A DNA stretch of 64,000 nt from Macrolepiota albuminosa (lineage: Eukaryota > Basidiomycota > Agaricomycetes > Agaricales > Agaricaceae), in the NCBI GenBank assembly GCA_027475525.1, contig JAMWFC010000044.1, positions 300,074 to 364,073 of the forward strand, in the 5' to 3' direction. Of this stretch, positions 1 through 12,399 are shown one piece after another. Position 1 is the first letter of the stretch, and the number at the start of each line of letters is the position of its first letter. The position numbers and the translations under genes are program-made. The notes below the pieces were generated by a model. That model did not search any database. It worked only from the letters and a program-made list of their open reading frames with translations, and was not told where the DNA came from.

Positions 1-1463
1 CCCCTTGTTGTAGTGATTTTAGGCACGGCCGCACAGTGGAGGTGATCTGGCATAGCTCCACAAATGTCTCCATGTCCCAGCCAAGCACTGGGTAATTACT
101 TCCGACTCGCGTACAAATCGGCAAGATGGGGCGATGCCCATTGGAACGCCCAAATGTAGTACAGTTAAGCGGGCCGGACTTGGACTTGTGCCGCAAAGGC
201 AGTGCGACGTAGAATCTCGACAAGCAACCCCCCGTATCAAGAGTGCGGCCTTGTCAAGTTGCTGTGGAATGGAAATCAAGAGGTCTCAGGGAATAGGCAC
301 ATACTATATTTATAGAGGATTGATCCATGTCATGTCTGCAGTGCCCTCGAGTTGTGTCGTTGAACGTTGATCCGGTTACCCTCCTGGACTTACGGCAATC
401 CTGCGTGTGCAAGGCACGAAAGAGGTCTGGCACACCATGTATCGACAGTGTTAGAACTTTCCATGTTGACAGGGACAGGTCGAAACATGAACCGGATGCA
501 GAGGATCCTGGATAGATGCCGATGCCACAGATTGTGGTCTGACGTCTCGGTCTAATAGACTTTCGCTGGCTTTTGATAGTACCAATGAGCTTGGAGACGA
601 GCAAGATAGTATCATACATCTCGAAATTCTTTTTTGATCCTTATGGAGACTTCCAGGTGGGTGCCTCATTCCACCTGTCATGTAGAGATGTAACAACATA
701 CATACCTGCATGCTTGACATATGCACAGGAGCATCCCTGCCTTGACAAAGTCATGTTGCTGTAGCTTGTCGTTTGCATACATGGATATCAATGTTGGCAA
801 TGTTTAACAACCGCGAGGGACACACCCCGAAATTCACGCTTGCCGGTTGCAGGCTGACATCTCACCTCAGAAACAGGTTTGGTCCGATATATACGCCAGA
901 TAAACAGTTATTTTATGCACGTATCATTATTCCCTGGAGATGCCTGTCATCTATGATTTAAATCTACCGAGAGAAAACCGTCTGCGATACATCGAAACGT
1001 AGTCCTTGCGGCCTCACGATCATCAAGGAAATGACATTTCAATTGTTAATTGTTGAATTGTCACAATATTTCCTATTGACCGTATTGTAGCAAAATAGCT
1101 AAAATAATATATACTTATGCGCGAAGTTAATTCTATGGAAGTAATGACAGTATGATGTAATCGAACTATATCCAAGAACCTATGGCAAATAACTAGTAAA
1201 AGTGTCCTGCATATAAGGGAGTGTGGGTAGTATAGGTCTCTAGGTATTATGTGGTATAAAATAGATAAAAGACGAAGCGTAGAAATACAGTCGGGTGGGG
1301 CAAAATACAAAGGGCCAGTGATGCAGGGACAATTCCTAATGGGTTACATGTTCCGATTTCCAATAAATGAAAGGATATAACCTTGAGATCAAAGGACAAC
1401 AGTCAGAAAGTATCTCAGAAACAGGAAGAGGTAACTTACTTAGGGATATAGACGTGCTGTTCT
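1..1463. other. Intergenic, no gene recognised
   Basis: Short open frames occur on both strands, but none has recognisable protein motifs or a convincing chain of splice sites. The stretch lies downstream (3') of the terpene synthase, and its right end would contain that gene's 3' UTR. I see no RNA gene or repeat here. Confidence 0.5.
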
Positions 1464-2663
1464 TTAAGCGCGTCGGGGAAGGAGGTTGACTACACGATTC
1501 GCTTTAACCTCCCGCCCAGTCTTCCCAAAGTACCTTTCGGATTCGAATGACCAATGTAATGACCCCACTATCCAGTCTGCAAGCCCATTCACGTAAACGG
1601 CTACGTCCTTGTCGATTTCTGGACCCCATGAAGGTAGGTTAGCCCTATCTTCAACAAAGCGGTCAATAGACTGTCGACACATGTTCCCGACAAAGTCAAC
1701 GGCTGATTGTAAATCTAGGCCTTCTTCATTCATTACAACGGGAATCATATTGTGCGTGTCACCCTTTGACTGCTCCACGTTGTACGAGAAGATGTCCTGT
1801 ATGTAAAAAATGATCGTTAGCCATGCGACTGCGGCATGCGGCAATGAAATGAATAACATACGTTGGACCATGTGACAAGGTCGTTTGCGGCTTCGCCAAG
1901 TGATAAAATAATTGGGTGCTCCATGACCTCATCAGGAATGTTGAGGTTGTTCGCGTCTGGAAAGCAAAATCAGTCCGAAAGCCGGGAGCGAAAAAGGGTC
2001 AACGAACATTCAATGAGAGCCCAACACGGTTTACACCCCGAGGTGTCGCGGCGCAGAGCGATATATGACTCGAGATCAGGAATAACACCTTTTGCGCGAT
2101 CTGTGGCCTGTTGGGTGACGCTCTGGAAGAAAAAATCGAATGTCTCGATGAAGCGTTGCTGAGCGCCAGGCGAGGCGGTGAGAATCATTCGTTTGTAGTA
2201 GCTGTAAGAGCAGTCATTGTTAGCTATCCACCAGAAATCACTGCAAAATCACGTACTCTCGCGTCATCTTCCCGACCCTTTCTGAGCCATGGTGCGAGTA
2301 AGGGTGATAAAGAGAGTTTAACACAACATCAGCGGTCGAACGGGTCCCACGATTATCCATATCATCGGAGAGGTTGTCGAGGTGGAAGAGGTATGTAAGG
2401 AAATCGTTACATACTCTAAGCTGGGGATAAGCAGCGTCGGGATAGGTCATTGCCGTGAGGAGGCCGGCCTTGAGACCGTGGAAGGCTTCACGCTTCTTTC
2501 CATTCAGATTACCCCCCTTGAACAACCACCGTTTCGTCTCGCGGGTTATTTGCTTACGATGGCGGTTTAAACGAACATTGAAGTCACAGTGTGAGACAAG
2601 ATCAGGGAGAATGATCTTAGTGGGAGATGAAATAGGTGGTAGTTGACCAAGAGAGGCTGACAT
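1464..2663 (-). CDS. Sesquiterpene synthase (class I terpene cyclase)
   Basis: Exons on the minus strand are 2663-2257, 2201-2008, 1956-1862 and 1796-1464. They join in frame to a 342-residue protein, the usual length for basidiomycete sesquiterpene synthases. The aspartate-rich metal motif is D-N-L-S-D-D at residues 96-101, preceded by the family-typical YLFHLDNL context. The NSE motif NDIFSYNVE lies at 232-240 and the conserved Arg-Tyr pair at 320-321. Enzymes of this family ionise and cyclise farnesyl diphosphate with three Mg2+ in the cytosol; the product cannot be read from sequence. An upstream in-frame ATG at 2822 exists, but the extra 53 residues look like translated UTR, and the start at 2663 gives the normal family N-terminus. 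No P450, oxidoreductase or regulator is recognisable beside it. The nearest gene is an MFS transporter 3 kb away, of a type that is probably housekeeping. Confidence 0.93.
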
Positions 2664-5400
2664 GTTGATGGTAGCGCCAAAAGAAGTGAAGGTAAAGAAC
2701 GAGGTTAAGAAACTTGAGGAAAGGCGAAGAGAGATTTGAGGAAGGGCGAGGAAAGCTTGAGGAAAGCAAGAGAACGCTAAGTGACGAAAAGGAGTGAAGG
2801 AAAGTAGGTGAGTCGGGCGCACCTTTTATAAGATCGCAAAGCTCGCAGCCCGATTCTAAATCGGAGTATCTCCATTCAGGGAAACAAAGTTTCAGTCTTC
2901 TCTCCCAGGGCCATTGCGGTGTCTACTCCAAGAGTGAAAGAAGGAACGGATATGCGGACTCAGCACGCCCGTCAGGAAATGCCGAATCCGTGACCCCCAT
3001 CCGGCTAAAGTCTGTCTTTGCATGAAAATTCAGATTTGGGAACGATTTCCAAACTTCCTGGAATAGATGTACCGACGATCGTGATTCGCAAGATTGTATG
3101 AGATCTGTCCGCTTGTAACTCTTTGAGTCCCGTATACACCTAGTCGCATACTGGCTGACACAGAGACCAGATATTGGTGACGCGCTATGTGAATGTTTAT
3201 CTCCCAGATAGGAACATTCTCCTTGACGTCTGCTGTTCGATGTATGACTCCTCGCTGGAGTAAGTTTCACGACGCCGCATCTGACAAGGACGTGTTTCCT
3301 AATGCGAACCGGCGTGATCTGATATTTCCAGGAGAACGTCTCAGCTCACTCTGCGGCACCGAATGAATCATTGACTGAATTGTGACAAGTAGATGGTCGA
3401 CAAGGACACAGCAATAGTGGAATTGATACCAAACCGATAGTCGGTTTGTAGAGAGGAGTACATGTGTTGCTAACTGATGTTCGGCTGAATCGTGCGTGGG
3501 CATTTTTGAAATAATAATAAATAAATACCGTACATGCATCATAATCATGTCCAGTGGCGATGCGCCTTTTACTTAACCTACCTGATAAGTTATTAAGTGT
3601 ACGAAACCTGTTTAAAACATCTACAAAGTATACTTTTTCTCCAGCCCTTTGAGTTCTTGTATTGTCGCCTTGGAAGTAAAAGTGGCGGCACTCTCGGTTT
3701 GCCTTGCGCGCCATTGCACCATAAAGTCAAGCATGGTTAACGATAGATAGATAACATCGCGGGAAATGAAATTACAAACTGCTTTTGACCAATCGGCCGG
3801 TAAAGAAAGAACCTTCAATGAACATCCTTTTCGCGTCTGCTCGGGGTAGCGAATTTCCCAAAGTAATCTCCGTCAACGACTTCCGCAGCAATCGCGCCCT
3901 GCTTACCGCCCTTGCTCGGAAAGTCTCTGAAGGACGGGCGGAAGGCCACAAAGACATTTCGCATACTGATGTTTGGCACTTCGCTCAGAGAGACAATGTC
4001 CGTAGGGATTCGACCATTAAATCAGAGATCCAAAGCCTTTAGGATAAGGGGCATAAAAAATCCATGTAGAGTGCAAGTATGGATCTCACGAACATACGAG
4101 ATGCATGCTATACAAAATTATATTTGGTGCTTCTGAGTGATAGGTGTCATGATTGATCCCGGATCATACGTTCTAGAGGACCATGGAAGCTGGCGACATC
4201 TTCGCTCACCTAGCTACATACATACATACATAATGCACACGACAGCGTTGGACAGTTACAACATTCTTGCGAGATGTTCTATTTCCTCAATTATTAAGGA
4301 TATAGGAGGAGGCTAGTGGGGATGGATAAATGTCGGCCAGAAGCGTCGATCTGACAGGACCAGAGAGAGGCAAGAAAATGCGACGGCTAGGAGGATGTAA
4401 GCGGCTGTACAACGTCGTATGACTCCATATCTTCAAATCCATGATCGATGTTTCTCAAAGATGTAGCCAGGAATAGCCAGGAATATCCCAGGGCACCAAC
4501 TAGTGATTGAGGACCAAAGGGTAAGGGTGCACACTTAATCTATGCCATGCCAAACACCGAAATCAAGCCGACGGCTTGTAGTAAACCAGGGTTCAAGGTC
4601 GATCAAGTTGGATACGGGTGTCAAATCAGCATTGTAGTCGAGACTGATGCGAAACAGGGCGTATTGGGAGTATCCTGTACGGTCGTCGACGGATCCTAGC
4701 TCAGCGGAGGTCAGAGATGCCACTTCCGGCCTCGGGTGCGAATTCTCACTGGAGTTGCCGGGCAATAAGACGACCGACAGCTACATGGATTGAGAGTTCA
4801 GTAAAGAAGTTGCGGGTATTGTACCAGCCTTCGTGGTGTCAGAATTCCGGAGTTTAGGGTAACGACGAGGCCAAGCTTGTGTACCGCGCTACTCAGGAAC
4901 AACGATGTCGATCCACTACTCATCGAATGCTAAGAACCAATGCAGCTGAGCTTCGCCTGGGGAGAAGTCCCGCAGTGCCATAAGTGACTGTTCCACTAGC
5001 TTGTGGTTCATGGTACGCAACTTCGGTCGACATGTCGATACAAGATAAGTAATACACATCAGTAATATTCCTGCACGTCAACTGTTGGGTACAGCCGTAA
5101 GATAGATTCGATTTCCACAAACGGTTTGCTACCAATGTATGCCAATCGTGGATTGGCCCTGTGTGGGGTGCACAAAGCAATTTTGGAGGAAGAGCAAGGA
5201 AGAAGTTGGGAGAGGGCTTAGCGAGTCTTAGGTCTGGGTGAAAATTCAACAGTCGAAGACCAAAGAGGAAGATAAGGTTATCTCAAGCAAGTACCACGTG
5301 TCTCTATGGCTGGGCCCATTGATATAATTCGACGAGCGATTTTACTGACTGGACGATAAGCATGGCAAAATGGGACAAGTTGATTATATAATCTATACTT
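2664..5400. other. Gene-poor interval
   Basis: This 2.7 kb lies between the terpene synthase start and the transporter leader. It contains a short (TACA)n microsatellite near 4207-4231. Several 60-120 codon frames are present, for example minus 2923-3548 and minus 4535-4765, but none shows family motifs or splice-consistent extension. A minus-strand stretch near 3900-4030 vaguely resembles a leucine-rich repeat, too weakly to call. Confidence 0.45.
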
Positions 5401-5658
5401 ATGGTAATCATCAATCAACTTGCTGTAATTCCGCCTGCGCTGCGAATATTGAAACCATTGTCATCGCTTTTGTCGCTTTATCTCGGTGGAATCTGCTGCA
5501 GTGCTACGTTACTACTGAGGCCAGGTGAGTATTCCAGCTCCCTTGACTTACTGGCCCACAATTTTGCTCTCAACTTTGCAGAGTTGGATAAACATTTACC
5601 ACTTCCATCGAACAAGCGCCCGGCCCGTAATCCATCTAAAAAGGTTATAACCAGTTGA
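5401..5658 (+). other. Possible spliced upstream ORF or small gene in the MFS leader
   Basis: An ATG at 5401 opens a frame with a consensus intron (donor GTGAGT at 5525, acceptor TTTGCAG ending 5581). Splicing it keeps the frame open to a stop at 5656-5658, giving a peptide of about 66 residues with a hydrophobic middle and a basic tail. It ends 60 bp before the transporter ATG at 5718 on the same strand, so it could be a uORF within a spliced 5' UTR rather than an independent gene. No family is recognised. Confidence 0.3.
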
Positions 5659-5717
5659 AGACACAACTCGAGTGGAGCTGTTACGCTCTTCATTTTCCTC
5701 TTCGTCGGTGGACCAGG

Positions 5718-8700
5718 ATGAGCGCTCACCCTGACAGGCACAACCCGATAAGGACGTTCGGCGTGCAAGATTTAGTGGAGGACGGTCAAGATGCACACGA
5801 ATCACACCCTACACTATTGCGCAGAGTCTTCAGTCGATTGTCACATAGCAGCAAGCATCGACCAAGTATCTCTTCCCCCGCGAATGATATCTCAACCCAC
5901 GAGGGCCATGACAGAACCCAGTCTTTTTCCGCCCCAATACCCTCGGTGCGCCAGTCGTCTGCCGAAGTCTATGCAACTCCCCTTCCAGTCGTTTCAATGA
6001 TTGTGTTATCTATCGTCCGTCATTCGTTGCATACGTGGCCCTAAAGTTCTCAGTTCCCTGATTTTAGACTGTGCTTGGCGAGTTCTTGTGTTCTAATGTA
6101 TCTACACCATTCCTACTCTTTATGGTGAAAGGTATGTGATAACAAGGGTTGATTCAGAATCGCAGTCGACCTCCTGTGCAGGATTCGATGAAAGCGCCGA
6201 CGAAGCTACTGTGGCATTCTGGACTGGAGTTCTTGGTGAGTACAATGTCTAAAAAAAGTATGATATTTACTCATACTTGCAGTGTCAACATTCTTTATAA
6301 CGCAATTTGTGACGTCTTTGCTATGGGTAGTTTCCGAAATTCACTTTGCTAGCATGATCTGACTGATCATACGCATGGAAACTAGGCCACCATCGCAGAG
6401 AAACATGGTCGACGTTCCGTTCTGATAATATCACTATTAGGAAGCGCCATCACTTGCCTTATCTTCGGGACGGCGACGACACTAAGTCAAGCAATTTCTA
6501 TTCGTCTTTTACAAGGCATATTCGCGGGTTCTGTCGGTGTCGCTCGTGGTTGTGTGGCTTTCATCACAGATCCAAGTAACGAGGGAAGAGCATATGCCAT
6601 TCTAGGGTGAGCATAAAAGTCATATGTCGAGCGTGCACATTTTGAATCCTTCTTTCTCAGATTCTGCTGGGGAATGGGAGGTGTAGCCGGAGCGATTGTT
6701 GGAGGATCTTGTGAGTTGCGACACTAATGATATGCTTTAGACTGAATTTGGTTTCAGTTGAACGTCCTGCTGAAAAGTGGCCTCACATGTTTGGAAATAT
6801 GCAAATTTTCGTAACATTTCCTTATCTTTTGCCTTGTGCTCTGGCTGCGCTGGTTACGTTTATCGGTAAGCTCTTGCCACTCTGAGCAGTTTTTCAGACC
6901 TAATGCAGATCAGGTTCTATCTTATCGTGCTTCCTCGGTCGCGATGGCGGGCCTCGAGAAGGAGCGATTCGTCTGGGTCTCGAAAAGATCGACGCGCATC
7001 CTCCCATACCTGAGGAGGAATCTATCCCACCAAGTCCCGTCGACCAAACACCAAGCTTTGTTGGCACACTAAAGAGACAAATTTCACAAAAGCTTTCTGG
7101 ATACTTCGCACAACGTGTACAGGACATCCATCGGCCATCTTTGAGCTCACCTCATCCAGCCTCCGCAGTCCCGTTCTCGACTTCTGGAACACGCTTAGAG
7201 AGGACGAGAACTTTCTCCCGGACGAGTCGTGTCAATGGCTCCGCTTACGGTTACAGCGGTAGCTACCGCAACAGCTTGGGAAGTAATGCTCACCATGTTG
7301 CCAGGAAGAGTAGCATGGCTAGTACCCTTCGGAGGCGGCGCGGCAGCGTTATGGACAGTATTCGGGACACGACAGACAATTCCGATTTGAATTTTGCACA
7401 GAGGTTACTGATGGCAAACGAGAATGCTGTCACAAATATAGCCGATTTATGGGTTGCTGCGGCCATGAATGTTGACAATGAGGACCCTTTTATGAGTGAT
7501 TCTGAGGGTGAGGGTGAAGAAGATTCTGAACAGGCCTTAGAAGAAGACGATGAAGCAGATGACGCAGCCAGAGACGAGTCGGCTGCTAGGAGTAGCACTC
7601 CAATCCCCAATGCCGCAGGTCCATATCGTGGTTCCCACAGGGCATCGAATGCGACATCTGTCAGGCCACAGGGTTCTTTCAGCACTCGACGTCGAGCATC
7701 TCGCCCATCCGTTTCCTTTTCTCCGTATGGTACAGTCACGTCACGCCGTTTTTCAACCGCTGCACCAAGCATCTTTACTCACCCCGGTGTGAAGACTCCG
7801 TCTGCTGTTCTAGAGGCCCAACAACTACTAGCAAGGAGTGATGCTGAGGCACCGGCGTCGGACAATCTCCTTGACCCAATATCAGGATCTCGCCGCACGG
7901 CTGCCGAAGGTGGGGATGTCGAGTCTCTCGTTCAGAAGCAGCCATCTTTGGCTTCTCAGTTGCCAATCATGATTATTATCCAGTATGGGATGTTGGCTTT
8001 ACACACGACGACTCACGATCAGGTCTTCATGTCCTACCTCGTAACGTGAGTTCAATCATCTGGCTATTATTGGTCAAGCCTTGAAACGATTGTTAGGGCT
8101 TATGATTCAGGAGGCCTAAACCTCAATGCCGGAAATTTTGCGCAACTGAGTGAGTAATATCAGGTTCCGGCATCATCGTTCAACGTCCAAACGCTTACAT
8201 GGGGGTCAAGTTGCTTTGATGTGCCTTGCTCAAATTGCCTATCAATTCTATCTCTATCCGTGAGTTCTGCTCCCGACTGATTTCATAGCGAACAATTGAC
8301 CAATCACATATCTATAGCAACATTGGGTATGTGATCTGTTCTTCCAAGATCTGATAACTATTCTGACAGTAGCTTTCGAGCCCTCCGCGAGGCCGTTTCT
8401 CACATCTGGCTATGTATCGAATTGGATCTGTTATGTTCATTCCGGCCTATTTGACTGTTGTCCTCTACCGTGCATTCGCCAGCGCGGAGGATGACGGCAA
8501 TCTCCTTGTCATGTCAGGTCGGTTACCTTTGTGCTGCGCATGTCCAAACCCACTCACATGAAACATCTTCCAGCGTTGACCCTTAGCACGTCGGTCCTTT
8601 CCCGTTCTTAGCGTAGATGCGATTCAGCTGATGTGCCTCATTCATCAGAGCTGTACGTTACTGCGGTATAACATTTGGGTATACCGCGATATCGATTCTC

Positions 8701-9006
8701 CTCAATTATAGTAAGTTTTAAAATACATTAAGTATGTTCCAGTCGCTGATATCGGGATCAGTGACACCACCAAGTGCCGTTGGATACGCAAATGGAATCG
8801 CTCAGAGCATCGCTAGTCTTGCCCGTTGTTTCGGACCTATCATTGGTGGATACGTGAGTCAGTGTGAGTTCGTTGTGTACAAATACTGATGATATTAGCT
8901 GTGGTCTTCGAGCATTCGAGACGGCCCTTCGGGTTATCCCTTTGGATTTGTTGTGTGTACAGTTTTTAGCGGACTAGCTTTGCTTCAGAGCTACCTAATT
9001 CGCTAG
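5718..9006 (+). CDS. Major facilitator superfamily transporter, DHA1-like with very large central loop
   Basis: Sixteen exons join in frame to 831 residues: 5718-6014, 6068-6131, 6182-6235, 6283-6326, 6386-6606, 6661-6710, 6758-6865, 6914-8045, 8097-8149, 8211-8259, 8318-8326, 8381-8517, 8574-8589, 8649-8710, 8762-8853 and 8899-9006. About six membrane segments precede and six follow a hydrophilic loop of roughly 340 residues. The loop, almost all in the 1132-nt eighth exon, is rich in Ser, Arg and acidic runs. The first half holds the MFS loop signature region (EKHGRRSVL after TM2) and RLLQGIFAGSVGVARG. The layout matches the fungal YCR023C/ZIFL1-like group, whose substrates are mostly undefined; a vacuolar or plasma-membrane location is inference. 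The 9-nt exon 11 and 16-nt exon 13 are the least certain parts. Start at 5718 chosen because it follows the last upstream stop and leaves a plausible cytosolic N-terminus. Confidence 0.88.
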
Positions 9007-9309
9007 CGGTGTTTCTCAGTCTAGTATCCCTTTGTTTATGTCCCTATTTTCTTCCCTTAGACTACAGATACAGGCATCAATGGACAATGCCTCTTCACTT
9101 GCAATTATCTTTTCGTAAGTATGAATCTGGGTAACGGGAGGTTACCAAGAGGGTTACCAGCCGTCATACGAAGTATGGATGATTCTATGTGTGAACCTTC
9201 GGAAGCGTTTTCTGAGAATTTAGAGACGTAACGTCATTGGTGGCTTTCAATTTATTTGCCGCCAAATTTTGGATTCTTGCCCCGCGCGTCAGTTAACTGA
9301 CGAACCACA

Positions 9310-12255
9310 ATGGCTCCCGTTCTGATCTCGACAAAACTTACAGCCAAACGTAAAACACGAGATAAGCCCTCTAGCACCAGGAAAAAGGTTAAAACGCAAC
9401 ATCGTACCCTTGATGAATTACCATGGAAAAAAGTTGCACGCCCTCAGGAAGCAGGTGTTGATGGAGACGATGGTATCCTAGAACTCGAGGAGATCGAAGG
9501 CGTAGATGTCATTTATGAGGAGACTTCGGGTGGAAGATTGGTCAAATTCGCGGTGTGTCTGGTTTACATCGGGTCCCTCGCCGCGGGTGCTAGCTCATCT
9601 AGGTACTCGAAGGTGAAGAAGGCGCAGAGAAGTCTGGTGCACCAATACCAGGAAACAAATCTCGGGAAGGGTGTCCTGAACCTGTCGAGGAATCACCAGT
9701 TGAGGACGTCGTGGAAACTTTTGACTGTATGTGGTAAATCGGGAAGGGTGTCCTGAACCTGTCGAGGAATCACCAGTTGAGGACGTCGTGGAAACTTTTG
9801 ACTGTATGTGGTAAATCCTTCCTTCGTCTTCTCTAACGAGCTTTTGTTCTCGCAGCGGCAGAATTGTTACCGGATTGGCATCAGCTTTCATTGCATCCTC
9901 GACTTCTGAAATTTCTCTATTTCAAGGGTTTTAAATCGCCCACGCCCGTACAAGCCGCGTCTTTACCGGTCGCCCTTCATGACAGAGATGTGATTGGTAT
10001 TGCACAAACTGTGTGTCCATTCTCTTCAAAGTGTCCTCATATTCATATTATCCAGGGCTCAGGGAAAACTCTCGCTTATGGGCTGCCTATCCTTCATTAC
10101 TTGCTATCGCAACCACGACCGAAGCCTGATACAAAACGACGACTGCGAGCCCTAATTTTGGCTCCAACACGCGAATTAGCGCTACAAGTGTGTTCGCATC
10201 TCAATGAAGGTCTTGTTCTCGTGAACAAAGATCAACCTATGTCCGAAGTATCAGGTATCCAGGATAGAGGGTTAACACAAAAAACAATAAGAAAGGTTGA
10301 GATCAAGGAGGAACTGCCCGCGCCTGTAACCAAAAAATCTCCTCCGCACGTTAGTATCGCCGCTATTGTCGGTGGAATGTCTGCTCAGAAGCAGCGCCGG
10401 ATACTTGACCGCGGTGTAGACGTTCTGGTTGCAACACCTGGCAGACTTTGGGATATTATGGAAGATGTACGTCTAAGCATTTCGCGCTTCGTATCATTCC
10501 TTGACCTTTGACCCAGGATGATGTTCTGTCAAGGGACATCAAAACCTTGAGGTTCTTAGTACTTGATGAAGCGGATCGAATGATCGAGGCTGGGCACTTC
10601 GCCGAGCTGGAAAATATCCTTCGTTTGACACTCCGTGAAAACAAGTTCGCCAAATTTTATCATCATTTTCCGAAGCTCTAGTCTGATAAGATTATGTAGA
10701 GTCGATCAGATCGAGGATCCAATCGACGGACAATCCGAGGGAGAGGACGATCAAGATTGCTCAAAAGAACCGGTCAAAGATGGCCTCCAGACGTTCATCT
10801 TCTCGGCTACACTAAGCAAAGAACTTCAGAAAAATGTGAAGAGGCGATCTCGCCCGAAGAGCGCGGGGAAATACAAGAAATGCGATGAGAAGCTTGCATC
10901 GACATTGGGTGAGTTACCGTTCTTGTTTCCCTCCGAGATGCAAATCTTATTGACCTTCTATCTGCAGATGATCTCATTCTACGGTTAGATTTTCGAGATT
11001 CAGACCCTCAGATCATCGACTTGAGCCCGACCGGTGGCGTTGTGTCCACACTTCAAGAGAGCAAGATCGAGTGTCTTTCTGGAGACAAGGTTAGTCGGCC
11101 ATTATTACGAGAGCTCCATCTAGTCAACTTTGTGCTCCAGGACGTTTATCTGTATTACTTCCTCCTTCGACACCCCGGAAAATCCCTGGTTTTTCTCTCT
11201 TCTATTGACGGGATACGGCGACTCATGCCATTGATGGAACTACTCAATATCAAAGCCTTTCCTTTGCATTCCCAACTAGAACAACGCCAGAGGCTCAAGA
11301 ACCTTGACAGGTGAGTTTGTTGGGCATCTTTCCAGCTTCCATGTTCCATGCCGACTGACCTTCATTGATCCTAGATTTACGATTACCCCGAATTCTGTTT
11401 TACTTGCGACTGATATCGCCGCCCGTGGTCTCGATATTCCTGCTGTTGACCACGTAATACATTATCAAATACCGAGGTCGGCAGACGCGTACGTACACCG
11501 AAATGGTCGGACGGCGCGTGCTATGAGAAAGGGTTTCAGCTTATTGATGTGTGCTCCCGATGAGAAGAGAGTCGTAAGAGCTTTACTAGGAAATTTGGGG
11601 CGTCGTAAGCGTTTTCACAATCTACTCTTCTGGTCTTGTCTTACACATATTCTACATTTCAGAAGAGGATGAAATTCAGGAGATTCCAGTGGAACTCAGC
11701 ATGTTAGACAAACTTAAGTATCGCGTACAACTCGCAAGGAAGATTGAGACAGGTTATCATAAAATTAAAAAAGCAAATCATGACAGAAATTGGATGAAGG
11801 AGGCGGCGGCAGCTATGGAGATTGAACTAGATTCAGACTATCTCAGGTACAGGTCTCTTCTAGCGCAGTTGAAAAGCATTTCTGACTCAGTTCTCGAAGT
11901 GAAGACGAGGAAGAAAAGTCTTCCAATCAAAAGCGGAAGGCGAATGATGCCAAAAATGCTGCGCTTAAGGCTGAACTGAAGTATCTTCTCTCTCAACCGC
12001 TTATTGCACGCGGGATATCTACGAAGTATATCACTTCCGGAAGTCGACCAATTGTTGATGATCTCATTGCTGGAGCAAGTGCGTTATAAACTTGGAAATC
12101 CAATCCATTATCGATTGATTACTGTGCCAGATCACGAAAAGATGTTGGGTTTAAAGAAGGAGGATGCAGGTAGCAGTTTGATTGCTTGCAAAAAGAAAAA
12201 AAAGAAGCTTGTAAGGCAGGAAGAAGAATGGGGTGGAATCGACGCCAAGGATTAA
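9310..12255 (+). CDS. MAK5: ATP-dependent DEAD-box RNA helicase MAK5 (DDX24-type)
   Basis: Twelve exons: 9310-9552, 9603-9726, 9856-10010, 10056-10466, 10517-10644, 10700-10908, 10968-11089, 11141-11310, 11375-11604, 11663-11846, 11900-12078 and 12131-12255. They encode 759 residues. The N-terminal DELPWKKV motif is characteristic of MAK5/DDX24. Helicase motifs in order: a Q-motif region (SPTPVQ), motif I AQTGSGKT at 172-179 (split by intron 3), [19 protein letters not shown] at 328-331, SAT at 389-391, the [12 protein letters not shown] motif V, and HRNGRTAR at 562-569. The C-terminus is basic. MAK5 acts in the nucleolus in 60S ribosomal subunit assembly. A perfect 77-bp tandem duplication covers the exon 2 donor; only use of the first donor (9727) avoids a stop. 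The gene is convergent with NDUFB7, 145 bp away. Confidence 0.93.
9664..9817 (+). repeat. Perfect 77-bp tandem duplication across a splice donor
   Basis: Copies at 9664-9740 and 9741-9817 are identical. Each contains the end of MAK5 exon 2, the GTATGT donor and 14 intron bases. The proximal donor (9727) gives an open frame into exon 3 at 9856. The distal donor (9804) would retain a TAA in the first copy. Confidence 0.97.
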
Positions 12256-12399
12256 ATTACTCTCTTCGTTGTTTTCGTTACTTGAGACTTGACAGAGATG
12301 GGCATGAATGGGCAAAATTCAACTCGGGCCCCCATTTTACTGTACCTCATGTGAAGGGTTAAGGGTGAAATTGTAGAATGATCATATTGCTGAAAAAGT

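Noticed and set aside
2664..2822. N-terminal extension of the terpene synthase from the ATG at 2822
   Set aside because: The 53 extra residues are unlike the family N-terminus and the DNA is purine-biased like a leader; start at 2663 preferred.
3900..4040. Minus-strand NGRIPTDI peptide resembling a leucine-rich repeat
   Set aside because: Only one unit, interrupted by a stop, no neighbouring repeats.
7290..7772. 160-codon frame on the minus strand
   Set aside because: It is the antisense shadow of the Ser/acid-rich loop of the MFS transporter.
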